In this document: piece by piece, positions 28,248 through 38,806 of the stretch | How positions within the stretch are numbered: position 1 is the stretch's first letter | Layout of the letters: the number at the start of each line of letters is the position of its first letter | Assembly (NCBI RefSeq): GCF_000258765.1 | Contig: NZ_AJLT01000024.1 | Coordinates: forward strand, 1-64,000 | Direction of reading: 5' to 3' | Length of the DNA: 64,000 nucleotides | Source of the DNA: Gillisia marina | GTDB taxonomy: Bacteria > Bacteroidota > Bacteroidia > Flavobacteriales > Flavobacteriaceae | Made by a program: the position numbers and the translations under genes | The notes under the pieces: model-generated | What the model saw: the letters and a program-made list of their open reading frames with translations, nothing else | Told to the model about the DNA's origin: nothing | Database searches by the model: none

Positions 28248-28615
28248 ACTCTGTAATTTTGGTTGACGATCAACCTATCACAAATTTTATTACTAGAAAA
28301 CTTCTACAAATAGAGGGGGTTACTATTCCTATATCAGATTTCACAAATCCAGTTATAGCTTTAGAAAAAATTCTAAAATTAAAAGAGCCAAATGAAATTA
28401 TTTTTCTAGATCTCAACATGCCGGAAATGAGCGGATGGGAATTTTTGGATAAACTTGTAGAAATTAATTACAGGCCAAAAATTATAATTTTAACCTCAAG
28501 CACCAGTGATTTAGATAAAGATAAAGCCTTAAAATATGATTTCGTAGAAGACTTTATCATCAAACCGCTAAATCAAAATAAGATTTCCCAATTATGTTCT
28601 AAATATTGTAAGTAA
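28244..28615 (+). CDS. Single-domain response regulator
   Basis: A 123-residue receiver domain with no output domain. It shows V-D-D-Q-P-I-T (acid pocket), phospho-acceptor F-L-D-L-N-M-P-E-M-S-G-W (Asp about 56), the T-S-S-T loop and F-I-I-K-P-L (Lys). It overlaps the ATPase-less kinase-like gene by ATGA, so the two are translationally coupled. Confidence 0.92.
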   Translation: MNSVILVDDQPITNFITRKLLQIEGVTIPISDFTNPVIALEKILKLKEPNEIIFLDLNMPEMSGWEFLDKLVEINYRPKIIILTSSTSDLDKDKALKYDFVEDFIIKPLNQNKISQLCSKYCK

Positions 28616-28641
28616 ATAATGTTTGTACTTACATTTACAAC

Positions 28642-28878
28642 ATGGAATTAAAACCCGATAAAAAAGCACTTATAGACTTAGCCTACGCCAAGATGTATTT
28701 TGGTAAATACAAGGGCTTATTTCTATCGGAAATTCCAGAATATTATCTTATTTGGTACCGACAAAAAGGTTTCCCGGAAGGAAAATTAGGAGATCAACTA
28801 CAACAAGTCACCGAACTTAAGGTAAATGGTATGGAAAGCATTCTGCGTAATATCCGCATGAGATACCCTAATAATTGA
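28642..28878 (+). CDS. DUF3820 family protein
   Basis: A 78-residue protein with the DUF3820 pattern M-Y-F-G-K-Y-K-G-L-F-L-S-E-I-P-E-Y-Y-L-I-W-Y and a tail of charged residues. Its function is unknown; similar proteins are sometimes called quorum-sensing regulators in databases without good support. It begins 26 bases after the response regulator and precedes pyrG. Confidence 0.85.
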   Translation: MELKPDKKALIDLAYAKMYFGKYKGLFLSEIPEYYLIWYRQKGFPEGKLGDQLQQVTELKVNGMESILRNIRMRYPNN

Positions 28879-28979
28879 GCATTCCAGCTCATTATTGAAA
28901 GCATTCCTACCTTAAAATATTAGCCTTAAAATTGCGAGTTTTTTTTCTATTCTTCTTTGTAATTTAGCGCCCTGAATAA

Positions 28980-30647
<1,668 letters not shown>

Positions 30648-30715
30648 ACGGTCATTTTTTTGACTATCAATAACTCTAAGGGATAGAGATCGCTTAGTTT
30701 ACTTTATAATTTAAC

Positions 30716-32572
30716 ATGGAAGAAAAAAAATTTGATGTACAATCCTTAATAGGATTTTTCCTGATTGGTGGGATTTTAATTTGGATGTTGTACAATAATT
30801 CCTTTGAGAATACTGAAGCTGAAGACAAACAAGATACTATAGAGCAGGTTGAAACCGCTCCCCAAGAAAATGTTACTCCACAAAAGGATGTGGCAACTCA
30901 GGAGATGGATTCTACGGCAAGAGCCAGAGTTCAGGAATCATTAGGGACTTTTGGTTATTCTGCAACTTTGCCATCCGCTACTAATAAGACTACGGAGTTA
31001 AGCAATGATGTATTAGCTCTTAGTATCGACAATAAAGGTGGATATATTTCTGAAGCAAGAATGACTCAGTTTAAAACCTACGATTCTATTCCTGTTTACT
31101 TAATAAAGGATGGAAATGCGTCGTTTAATTTGAGTTTTACAACTTCAGATGGTCGAGTGATTAATACAAAAGACATGTATTTTGAGCCTAGCATGTCTAA
31201 AAGTGGAGAGAATCAAGTTCTTTCTATGAAGTTAAAAGTTTCAGAATCGGAATATCTGGAATATGTATATGTAATGAAGCCCGGAGAATATATGTTGGAT
31301 TTCAGCATTAGATCTCAAGGTTTAAGAGATGTAATTAACAGCTCAAATGCTGTTAATTTAAACTGGCAATTAAAAGGATATCGCCATTCTAAAAGTATTT
31401 CTTATGAAAATAGATATACAGAGTTGGCTTGGGAATATGAGGATGGTAATGATGATTATTTAGGTCAAGGAGAGCTAAAAGATGATGAAGCAGACGATGT
31501 AACTTGGGTTGCCTATAAACAGCATTTCTTTACTTCAATCTTGTTAACCGATACTCCTTTTGCAAGAGGAAAGTTTATTTCTAAGAATCTTGTTGAAGAT
31601 GAAGAAATAGATACTGTATACACCAAAGAATTTGCATCTACATTGCCTTTAGAATTAAAAGGTGGTGAACTTAATTACAATATGAATTGGTACTACGGGC
31701 CAATGGATTATAAAATCTTAAATGATTACGATAGAAATTTAGATGAAGTTGTGCCATTAGGTTGGGGAATTTTTGGATGGATAAATAAGTATGTATTTAT
31801 TCCATTTTTCGCTTTCTTATCCGGTTTTTTACCTAGCTACGGAATAGCGATTATAGTTATGACCATTGTAGTTAGGATTGTACTTTCTCCGGTAACTTAT
31901 AAATCTTATTTATCTCAGGCTAAAATGAAAGTTTTAAAACCTGAAATTAATGAGCTGAACGAGAAATATAAGGACAATGCAATGAAAAAGCAGCAGGAAA
32001 CCATGAAGCTTTATAGCAAGGCAGGAGCCAGCCCTATGAGTGGATGTTTACCGGCCTTAATGCAAATACCCGTCTTCTATGCTTTATTTCAGTTTTTTCC
32101 GAGTGCATTTCAATTAAGGCAAAAAGGATTCTTATGGGCAGATGATCTTGCTAGTTATGATACTATTGCCGAATTACCTTTTCATATACCTTTCTATGGA
32201 GATCACGTGAGTTTGTTCCCAATTTTAGCATCTATTGCCATTTTCATTTACATGATGATGACCACAGGGCAAACAATGCAGAACAATCAGCAGCCGGGAA
32301 TGCCAAACATGAAATTTATCATGTACTTATCCCCTATCATGATGTTGTTCTTCTTTAACAACTATGCCAGTGGACTTTCACTTTACTATTTTACATCTAA
32401 TTTAATTACAATCGGGATCATGCTTGTAATTAAGTATGTGATTATAGATGAAGAAAAAATTCATGCTAAGATTCAGGAGAATAAAAAGAAACCTAAGAAA
32501 CAAGGGAAGTTTGCCAGAAAAATGCAAGAGATGATGGAGCAGGCAGAACAACAAAAGAATGCTAAGAAATAA
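30716..32572 (+). CDS. yidC: Membrane protein insertase YidC
   Basis: Inserts and folds inner-membrane proteins. A first membrane segment (about 7-27) is followed by the periplasmic beta-super-sandwich (about 60-355) and a five-helix core with P-S-Y-G-I-A-I-I-V-M-T and S-G-C-L-P-A-L-M-Q-I-P-V-F-Y-A-L-F. A Lys-rich tail follows. At 618 residues it fits the long Gram-negative form. The fourth-fifth codons contain an 8-A run that is in frame. Confidence 0.97.
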   Translation: MEEKKFDVQSLIGFFLIGGILIWMLYNNSFENTEAEDKQDTIEQVETAPQENVTPQKDVATQEMDSTARARVQESLGTFGYSATLPSATNKTTELSNDVLALSIDNKGGYISEARMTQFKTYDSIPVYLIKDGNASFNLSFTTSDGRVINTKDMYFEPSMSKSGENQVLSMKLKVSESEYLEYVYVMKPGEYMLDFSIRSQGLRDVINSSNAVNLNWQLKGYRHSKSISYENRYTELAWEYEDGNDDYLGQGELKDDEADDVTWVAYKQHFFTSILLTDTPFARGKFISKNLVEDEEIDTVYTKEFASTLPLELKGGELNYNMNWYYGPMDYKILNDYDRNLDEVVPLGWGIFGWINKYVFIPFFAFLSGFLPSYGIAIIVMTIVVRIVLSPVTYKSYLSQAKMKVLKPEINELNEKYKDNAMKKQQETMKLYSKAGASPMSGCLPALMQIPVFYALFQFFPSAFQLRQKGFLWADDLASYDTIAELPFHIPFYGDHVSLFPILASIAIFIYMMMTTGQTMQNNQQPGMPNMKFIMYLSPIMMLFFFNNYASGLSLYYFTSNLITIGIMLVIKYVIIDEEKIHAKIQENKKKPKKQGKFARKMQEMMEQAEQQKNAKK

Positions 32573-32596
32573 GCATCTCTTATATATTTATTAAAA

Positions 32597-32628
32597 ATGG
32601 ACTCGAATTTATTCGGGTCTTTTTTTTT
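32597..32628 (+). terminator. Terminator of the pyrG-yidC unit
   Basis: GACTCGAA / TTCGGGTC stem (one G-T pair, 32600-32619) followed by nine T. Confidence 0.75.
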
Positions 32629-32638
32629 GTTCGAAATT

Positions 32639-32663
32639 GTCATTTAGAGCGGAGTCGAGAAAT
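32639..32663 (+). repeat. Dispersed intergenic repeat
   Basis: GTCATTTAGAGCGGAGTCGA with an A-rich tail, a member of the GTCAT...GAGCGnAGTCGA family in this window. Confidence 0.6.
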
Positions 32664-32780
32664 TTTAAGTCTTCTATTCATAACAAAAACTTAAGGCCGT
32701 TGTAAAACTCTAAAATAAAGCAGACTTTTATCACTTATAAGAGAAACCTTATCTTTACAATCCAAATAAAACCTATTTAT

Positions 32781-33203
32781 ATGAAAAAGATCTTTATACT
32801 ATTTTTTAGCTTAGCCCTATTAACCTCTTGTAGTAACGATGACGACGGAGGAAATTCAGGAGACGATCAAATCTTAGGGAAATGGTTTGTTGCTGAGATT
32901 AACAATACCGGTACACTAAATATTGATGTTAATGATTGCAATAGGCAGTCGTTTATTGATTTTAAATCTGACTTTAAAGCAGATTCTGCATTATATGCTG
33001 AAGAAGGAGGCGAATGCAATGTAAATAATTCTGAAAATGACGACTGGAGCAGCTTAGGAGATTCAAGATATAGATTTGTGATTCCTTTTGAAGGAATTGG
33101 ATCTCAAGCCGGTAGAGCCGAATTTAATGGAAGTACAAGTTTTACTTTCTATCCAGATTTACTTGCAGGACAAAATACCAACATAGTTTTCGAAAAAAGA
33201 TAA
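32781..33203 (+). CDS. Lipocalin-like lipoprotein
   Basis: A 140-residue lipoprotein. The signal ends A-L-L-T-S-C (Cys about 17), followed by an acidic S-N-D-D-D-G-G linker that favours surface localisation in Bacteroidota. The body starts I-L-G-K-W-F-V-A-E, the usual lipocalin-like DUF4923/DUF5004-style opening. Its ligand is unknown. It is monocistronic, with a terminator after it. Confidence 0.8.
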   Translation: MKKIFILFFSLALLTSCSNDDDGGNSGDDQILGKWFVAEINNTGTLNIDVNDCNRQSFIDFKSDFKADSALYAEEGGECNVNNSENDDWSSLGDSRYRFVIPFEGIGSQAGRAEFNGSTSFTFYPDLLAGQNTNIVFEKR

Positions 33204-33226
33204 ATTTTAAATAATTTAAATGAAGC

Positions 33227-33252
33227 AAGGGTAGTTTTTACTACCCTTTTTT
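33227..33252 (+). terminator. Terminator of the lipocalin-like gene
   Basis: A 9-bp stem AAGGGTAGT / ACTACCCTT with loop TTTT, then a T run. Confidence 0.85.
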
Positions 33253-33258
33253 ATTTTG

Positions 33259-33266
33259 TAATTTTG
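33259..33266 (+). promoter_or_regulatory. Candidate -7 promoter element of mnmA
   Basis: TAATTTTG is a TAnnTTTG match, 68 bases before the mnmA ATG and immediately after the upstream terminator. Confidence 0.45.
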
Positions 33267-33334
33267 CCATCGGTAATTCGACAATTCTAAGGTTTAATAA
33301 ATCTCGGATTTACCGAAGTGTTTGACATTATAAT

Positions 33335-34522
33335 ATGAAAAAAGTAGTTGTAGGATTATCGGGGGGTGTAGATTCCAGTGTTACCGCATATTTATTGCAG
33401 CAACAGGGATATGAGGTTATTGGCTTGTTCATGAAGAACTGGCACGATGATTCTGTAACGATTTCTGATGAATGCCCATGGTTGGATGATAGCAATGATG
33501 CCATGATGGTTGCCGAAAAATTAGGCATTCCATTTCAAACGGTAGATTTAAGCGAAGAATATAAGGAGCGTATTGTAGATTATATGTTTCGTGAATATAA
33601 AATGGGTAGAACCCCAAACCCCGATGTTCTTTGTAATAGAGAAATCAAATTTGATGTCTTTATGAAGATCGCTCTTTCTTTGGGAGCAGATTATGTTGCT
33701 ACAGGACATTATTGTAGAAAAGGGATTATTGAGAAAGATGAAGAAACTGTCTATCAGCTTTTAGCCGGAAAAGATGACAATAAAGATCAATCTTATTTCT
33801 TGTGTCAACTCACTCAAGAGCAGCTTTCTAAAACCTTATTTCCTGTTGGGGAGCTTCAAAAATCTGAGGTACGAAAAATAGCAGCAGAACAAGATTTGAT
33901 CACTGCCGATAAAAAAGACTCTCAAGGTCTTTGCTTTATTGGAAAGGTGCGATTGCCTGAATTTCTTCAGCAAAAATTGAAACCTAAAGAAGGTGTAATT
34001 GTTGAGATAGATTCTCAACGTGAAGAATATCAAAATTTACCGGTAAACTTCAATTCAAAATCTGAAAAATTAGAACTTCTCTCGAAGAAGTTCCAGTATG
34101 AATTAGCAGATGGAAAAGTAGTTGGAACACATCAGGGAGCGCATTATTTTACGAAAGGGCAACGAAAAGGCTTGGCAGTTGGTGGAACTCCGGAACCATT
34201 ATTTGTGATTGATACAGATGTAGATGAAAACATCATCTATACAGGCCAAGGAAAGGAACATCCGGGTTTATTTAGAAAAGCCCTATTTGTTGCAAATAGC
34301 GAAATTCATTGGGTTCGTAGAGATCTAGCCATTGCGCCGGATGCCGAATTAAAAGTACAAGCTCGAATTAGATATAGACAAGAATTGCAGGAAGCTACAT
34401 TGCATCAAACCGAAAACGGACTATACGTACTGTTCGAAAAAGCACAATCGGCAATTACAGAAGGTCAGTTTGTTGCTTGGTATCTGGAAGATGAATTAGT
34501 AGGTTCCGGAGTGATCTCTTAA
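33335..34522 (+). CDS. mnmA: tRNA-specific 2-thiouridylase MnmA
   Basis: Thiolates U34 of tRNAs for Lys, Glu and Gln. The PP-loop is G-L-S-G-G-V-D-S-S (residues 8-16), the catalytic cysteines are in N-P-D-V-L-C-N-R and S-Q-G-L-C-F-I, and the C-terminal barrel ends A-I-T-E-G-Q-F-V. At 395 residues it is slightly longer than E. coli MnmA, as in other Bacteroidota. Confidence 0.97.
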   Translation: MKKVVVGLSGGVDSSVTAYLLQQQGYEVIGLFMKNWHDDSVTISDECPWLDDSNDAMMVAEKLGIPFQTVDLSEEYKERIVDYMFREYKMGRTPNPDVLCNREIKFDVFMKIALSLGADYVATGHYCRKGIIEKDEETVYQLLAGKDDNKDQSYFLCQLTQEQLSKTLFPVGELQKSEVRKIAAEQDLITADKKDSQGLCFIGKVRLPEFLQQKLKPKEGVIVEIDSQREEYQNLPVNFNSKSEKLELLSKKFQYELADGKVVGTHQGAHYFTKGQRKGLAVGGTPEPLFVIDTDVDENIIYTGQGKEHPGLFRKALFVANSEIHWVRRDLAIAPDAELKVQARIRYRQELQEATLHQTENGLYVLFEKAQSAITEGQFVAWYLEDELVGSGVIS

Positions 34523-34838
34523 AATAAACCTGATTAAAAAATAGCCACATATTAACGAATCTAAAATTATTATATTCTTGAATTCGTGGCTTTTGAATAA
34601 AATTAAAGAGATAATTAGTCATTTTCATAGCAATATATAAAACCTATGAGATGTCAGGTTGAGCGGAGTCGAAACCTTCTTTTTGAAACTCAAAAGTTCT
34701 CGACTTTAGTTTATCCTGAGCGCAGACGAAGGGCTCGAACAGACACACGTGTAATTTTAAATGTTTTGAAAATCAATAAAATAAAGTTAAATCTGGTGTA
34801 GATAATCCTAAAAATCTAATAACCCTGAAGTATAAAAT
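34523..34838. other. Gap with dispersed repeats
   Basis: No gene is seen in this 316-base gap. It contains two repeat-family segments: GTCAGGTTGAGCGGAGTCGA at 34653-34672 and, in a less exact form, ATCCTGAGCGCAGACGAAGG at 34709-34728. Confidence 0.5.
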
Positions 34839-35780
34839 ATGCAAAATAGAATTACTGAACTCTTCAATATAAAATACCCTTTAATTCAAGCAGGAATGAT
34901 CTGGGCAAGCGGATGGAAACTTGCAAGTGCAGTAAGTAACAATGGCGGACTTGGCATCATTGGTGCCGGTTCCATGTATCCGGAAATTCTAAGGGAGCAT
35001 ATCCAGAAATGCAAAAAAGCTACAGACAATCCTTTTGCTGTGAATGTTCCTATGTTATATCCAGATATAGAGAAGATCATTGAAATTATTATTGAAGAAG
35101 GGGTTAAAATTGTATTTACCTCTGCAGGAAATCCAAAAACCTGGACCAAACATTTACAAAGTCATGGCATTACGGTGGTTCATGTAGTTAGCAGTGTGAA
35201 ATTTGCATTAAAATCGCAAGAAGCCGGTGTAGATGCTGTAGTTGCTGAAGGTTTTGAAGCCGGAGGCCATAATGGTCGAGATGAAACCACAACCTTCACT
35301 TTAATACCTATGGTAAAAGAGCAACTAGACATTCCACTTATCGCCGCTGGAGGAATTGCCACTGGAAGAGGAATGCTTGCTGCGATGGTTTTAGGTGCAG
35401 ATGGCGTTCAAATTGGTTCTCGTTTCGTGGCTAGTAACGAAGCATCCTCACACCCAGATTTTAAAAACAAAGTAATAGAAGCTAAAGAAGGAGATACGCA
35501 GCTAACTTTAAAAGAACTGGCGCCTGTGCGCATGATGAAAAACAAATTCTTTTTTGAAATTCAAAATTTATATCAAAAAGCCCCAACAAAGGAAGAACTT
35601 ATTGAACTCTTAGGTCGCGCACGTGCCAAAAAAGGAATGTTTGAAGGAGATTTAGAAGATGGGGAACTAGAAATAGGCCAGATTGCAGGATTAATTCATG
35701 AAATAAAACCTGCGGGAGAAATTATTAAAGAAATCATATCAGAATTCGAAATGGTAAGGAAACAAGTCGCTAGTTTTTAA
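34839..35780 (+). CDS. Nitronate monooxygenase / FabK-like flavoenzyme
   Basis: A 313-residue TIM-barrel flavoprotein of the NMO/2-nitropropane dioxygenase family. It begins R-I-T-E-L-F-N-I-K-Y-P-L-I-Q-A-G-M and has G-F-E-A-G-G-H-N-G-R, including the catalytic-type His, and I-A-A-G-G-I-A-T-G-R-G (phosphate binding). It could be a nitronate monooxygenase or an enoyl-ACP reductase of the FabK branch; NMO is more likely in isolation. It overlaps the DUF922 gene's stop on the other strand by 4 bases. Confidence 0.9.
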   Translation: MQNRITELFNIKYPLIQAGMIWASGWKLASAVSNNGGLGIIGAGSMYPEILREHIQKCKKATDNPFAVNVPMLYPDIEKIIEIIIEEGVKIVFTSAGNPKTWTKHLQSHGITVVHVVSSVKFALKSQEAGVDAVVAEGFEAGGHNGRDETTTFTLIPMVKEQLDIPLIAAGGIATGRGMLAAMVLGADGVQIGSRFVASNEASSHPDFKNKVIEAKEGDTQLTLKELAPVRMMKNKFFFEIQNLYQKAPTKEELIELLGRARAKKGMFEGDLEDGELEIGQIAGLIHEIKPAGEIIKEIISEFEMVRKQVASF

Positions 35781-36329
35781 GAACTAAAGTTCTCAAATTT
35801 ATTTAATTCTTGTTCAACAAATTGCTGCCATTTGAGTTCGGCTTCTTTGTTTAGACTGTGATTAGACTCTTTATCGAAAGCATCTTGCATAGCCCTTAGC
35901 TTCTTATCTATTTTTTTGTATAATTTATTTAAATAGTCAGGCGAATTTTTATCTAAGTTAGAAACATTTAAATTTGACAATTCCTTTCTTAATTTTCGGG
36001 CATGTAATTCGGATATATCGAAATGAAGCTGCTCATGTTTAAGCATATATTCATTTTTTGAGTTTGGATGCACCCAACTTAGTTCAGGATAAAAAAAAAG
36101 TTTCTACCTTATATTCCAGTTCTTTTCTATAAGAAGTCCCTTGAATTCTCCAATAATAAGTAAGTCCTGTATTAATGTTTGCGTGAAAGGGAATTGTTAC
36201 TCTTGGCACTCCTTGAAAATCTTCCCAGGTTAACCGAGTTTCTTCACTCCAAGCAATTTTTAAATCTTTAAATTGCGCATAACTAAATTTAGAAATTGAT
36301 AAAACTAATATGAAGAAAAGCGCCTTCAA
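35777..36329 (-). pseudogene. Secreted DUF922 zinc-protease-like protein, frameshifted
   Basis: One gene read in two frames, 36329-36084 (signal peptide and first half) and 36073-35777. A 9-T run (plus-strand A at 36091-36099) breaks it; 8 T gives V-E-T-F-F-Y-P-E-L-S-W-V-H-P-N-S. The second half carries H-E-Q-L-H-F-D-I, an HExxH zinc-protease motif typical of DUF922, followed by E-L-H-A-R-K-L. The start is TTG, 3 bases after the osmC stop and in its frame, so translation is probably coupled. Peptidase activity is inferred from the motif. Confidence 0.8.
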
Positions 36330-36332
36330 TAT

Positions 36333-36731
36333 TTAATAATTAAAAGAAATATTCTTAATGATATCCGGGTGAATACTGTGAATCACCGGGCATGTTTTAG
36401 CAGCATTCTCCAGCAAAGTTTTATCCCTATCGGTAATTTCTCCTTTTACATTTACGAGAACATCAATTTTGGAAATTCGTCGCGGATTAGCTTCCATATG
36501 CTTTGTAACCTCAGCAAAAGTTCCTTTGATATCCAAATTATGCTCATTTGCTTTAATACCCATAATGGTAAGCATACAGGAGGCCAATGCAGTGGCTACA
36601 GTATCAGTTGGCGAAAAAGCTTCGCCTTTCCCATTATTGTCTACAGGGGCATCGGTAATAAATTTATTGCTGCTCTGGATATGCTCACATTCTGTGCGGA
36701 GGTCTCCTTTATAAATTACTTTAGAAGTCAT
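36333..36731 (-). CDS. OsmC-family protein
   Basis: A 132-residue peroxide-reductase-fold protein. The conserved cysteines appear in A-L-A-S-C-M-L-T-I-M-G (about 51) and K-T-C-P-V-H (about 113), as in OsmC/YhfA-type proteins that reduce organic hydroperoxides. It lies 6 bases after the LysM gene stop and runs into the DUF922 gene. Confidence 0.92.
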   Translation of the reverse strand: MTSKVIYKGDLRTECEHIQSSNKFITDAPVDNNGKGEAFSPTDTVATALASCMLTIMGIKANEHNLDIKGTFAEVTKHMEANPRRISKIDVLVNVKGEITDRDKTLLENAAKTCPVIHSIHPDIIKNISFNY

Positions 36732-36737
36732 ATTTTT

Positions 36738-38771
36738 TTATTTTGCAACGCTTAATGTAAGATCCTTATTTAAATGCATAATATAAATCGCATCGTTATA
36801 AAATCCGCCATTTGTTTTAGGCTTATAAAGAAATTTATTTTCTACGTACTCTGTAATAATATTGGCATTTACAGATTCTTCCATAGTTCCCATTGCACCC
36901 AATCTTAATAATATATCCAATGTAAGATCGTATCCTCTTACCGTATATTTACTAGGCACATATCCATATTTAGATTTATAGGCATCCACAAAACTATCTG
37001 TTACAGACTCATCGAATTCTTTATATTCTGAAGGAAAATGAAATCTCAACTCCCCTAAATGTTCATTATTAACTACATCACTTTCAAAAGTGCTGTTTTT
37101 GTAGGTGGTAAATAATGTGATTCTGTTATTTCTTGCCAATCTATTTAATGCTGAAGTTGCACTTCCAAGCAAGGCGATGTTTTCAGACTCTAAAATCACC
37201 CAGTTCTCACGAGATTTATCAAGAACCGAAGCTAAATTAGATTCAGTAACATTATTTGCTTGTGGATTAAGAATTCTTGCTGAAGGCAAAGCCGACACCA
37301 ATTTACTTTTTATGGCTGAAGATGCTCCATCTGCAACAATAATCACGTTTTTACCTTGAGAATTATTCTGAAGGTAAACAATCATCGCTTCTCTTAGCAT
37401 CTCATCGCTAGGACGGGATTGATATAAATTCGGTATCGATCTTAATTCCCTATTAGTCATCGGAGAAATTACCGGAACTTTTAAACTCATTAATTTTGAA
37501 GCTGCCTCTTCTGAAGTAGCTTGTAATAACGGACCTATTACAGCATCTACATTTCTAAAATCGTTAGCATCAATTAAAGAAGATACCTTTCCTGCTTGAT
37601 TTTGAGTATCGTAAACACGAAGATTCGTAGAAATACCTAATTCTTTAGCTCGTTCTACTGCCATTATAGCTCCGCTATAAAAATCTAAAGAGATACGCAA
37701 AACACGATCCTTTTGAATCAGCTCTTTGGCATTAGAAATAGAATCATTATTAATTTTGCTAAGATTGTAAGGAAGCATCAAAACTAGGTTTTTAGGATCG
37801 TAGCTTTTAATATTTTTAGAAAGATCCATTTTAGATAATTCTGAAGAAGGCATTGCTTCACCTTTTACTTCAAATAACTCATCTAGTTTATTTCCCTTAG
37901 AATCTTTAGTGGGTACTTTTAATACCATCCCCCATTTAAGTCCATCTTTTAATGCAGGGTTTAAAGCGATTAAAGAATCTTCAGCAACTTGAAATCTTCT
38001 TGTAAGACCATACATGGTTTCCTGTGGCTGTACTTCGTAAAATTCGAAAGCATCATTGGTAATAATCACAGGCTGATCCAATACATCTGTATTCACTCTA
38101 ATCATTGTTCCGGGTTGTAAGATTCCGGCTTTAGGATTAAGCGCCTCCAATTCATTTACTGTCATCCTATATTTACGGGCAATCCCATATTTTGTTTCCT
38201 TTGGAAGAATAATATGCTCTCTCGTTTTACCGGTTTGAGCAGCAGGTTTATTTTCAGGAAAAGTTCTTGAATTCCTTATATCAGGATTTCTTTCTTCAAT
38301 TATAACTTTCCCTGGTGCAGGTCTTTCTTTATTTTCAGCAATTATAACTTTATCGGGAGTGCTTTCATCTATCACAAATACAGGGATCTGAATAGTTTCT
38401 CCATTCTGAAGTTCCTTTGAATATAATTGCTTATTGTATTTCTTGATGTCTTCTACACTAACTCCATATTGCTTAGATAGGCTATATAAAGTTTCCTTTT
38501 TCTGAACTTTATGAGAATTAAAACTCACTGCTTTTTTTACAGCCGTTTCACTTTCTTCCAAAGACATAGGAATTACCAACTTTGCATTTACTTGCAAACC
38601 TTCCTTGGCTTCAGGATTCAGTTTAAGCAAGGTTTCCTGGCTTATATCATATTTTTTAGAGATACTATATACTGTTTCCCCAGCAGCAACTGTATGATAT
38701 TGATACGCCTGACCAAAGGCACTAGTAGTAAGAACTTGAAAGAACAAGCATATAATAATTACAAACCTCAT
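36738..38771 (-). CDS. LysM peptidoglycan-binding protein with periplasmic-binding-like domain
   Basis: A 677-residue secreted protein with a signal peptide (about 1-20). Four LysM domains bind peptidoglycan, with repeats such as H-T-V-A-A-G-E-T-V-Y-S-I-S-K-K-Y and H-K-V-Q-K-K-E-T-L-Y-S-L-S-K-Q-Y (about residues 22-260). From about 335 on it resembles a type-1 periplasmic-binding (Leu/Ile/Val-receptor-like) fold, with V-D-A-V-I-G-P-L-L-Q-A-T-S-E-E-A-A and V-P-V-I-S-P-M-T-N. The combination is typical for Bacteroidota next to guaA, 35 bases downstream of it. Its exact job is not known. Confidence 0.88.
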   Translation of the reverse strand: MRFVIIICLFFQVLTTSAFGQAYQYHTVAAGETVYSISKKYDISQETLLKLNPEAKEGLQVNAKLVIPMSLEESETAVKKAVSFNSHKVQKKETLYSLSKQYGVSVEDIKKYNKQLYSKELQNGETIQIPVFVIDESTPDKVIIAENKERPAPGKVIIEERNPDIRNSRTFPENKPAAQTGKTREHIILPKETKYGIARKYRMTVNELEALNPKAGILQPGTMIRVNTDVLDQPVIITNDAFEFYEVQPQETMYGLTRRFQVAEDSLIALNPALKDGLKWGMVLKVPTKDSKGNKLDELFEVKGEAMPSSELSKMDLSKNIKSYDPKNLVLMLPYNLSKINNDSISNAKELIQKDRVLRISLDFYSGAIMAVERAKELGISTNLRVYDTQNQAGKVSSLIDANDFRNVDAVIGPLLQATSEEAASKLMSLKVPVISPMTNRELRSIPNLYQSRPSDEMLREAMIVYLQNNSQGKNVIIVADGASSAIKSKLVSALPSARILNPQANNVTESNLASVLDKSRENWVILESENIALLGSATSALNRLARNNRITLFTTYKNSTFESDVVNNEHLGELRFHFPSEYKEFDESVTDSFVDAYKSKYGYVPSKYTVRGYDLTLDILLRLGAMGTMEESVNANIITEYVENKFLYKPKTNGGFYNDAIYIMHLNKDLTLSVAK

Positions 38772-38806
38772 ATGTTATTTTTTTACTGAAATTAATTAGT
38801 GACCAA

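Noticed and set aside
30680-30700. Half-site GCTTAG with CTAAG upstream of yidC, similar to the TetR operator
   Set aside because: The arms are 5 bases and about 12 bases apart, unlike the strict 4-base spacing of the three real sites, and yidC is a housekeeping gene.
30648-30715. Possible separate promoter or attenuator between pyrG and yidC
   Set aside because: The 68-base gap has no clear hairpin or -7 element, so it is probably only an operon spacer.
36369-36755. 128-codon plus-strand frame over the OsmC gene
   Set aside because: The OsmC frame on the other strand shows conserved cysteines and family sequence; this frame is a shadow.
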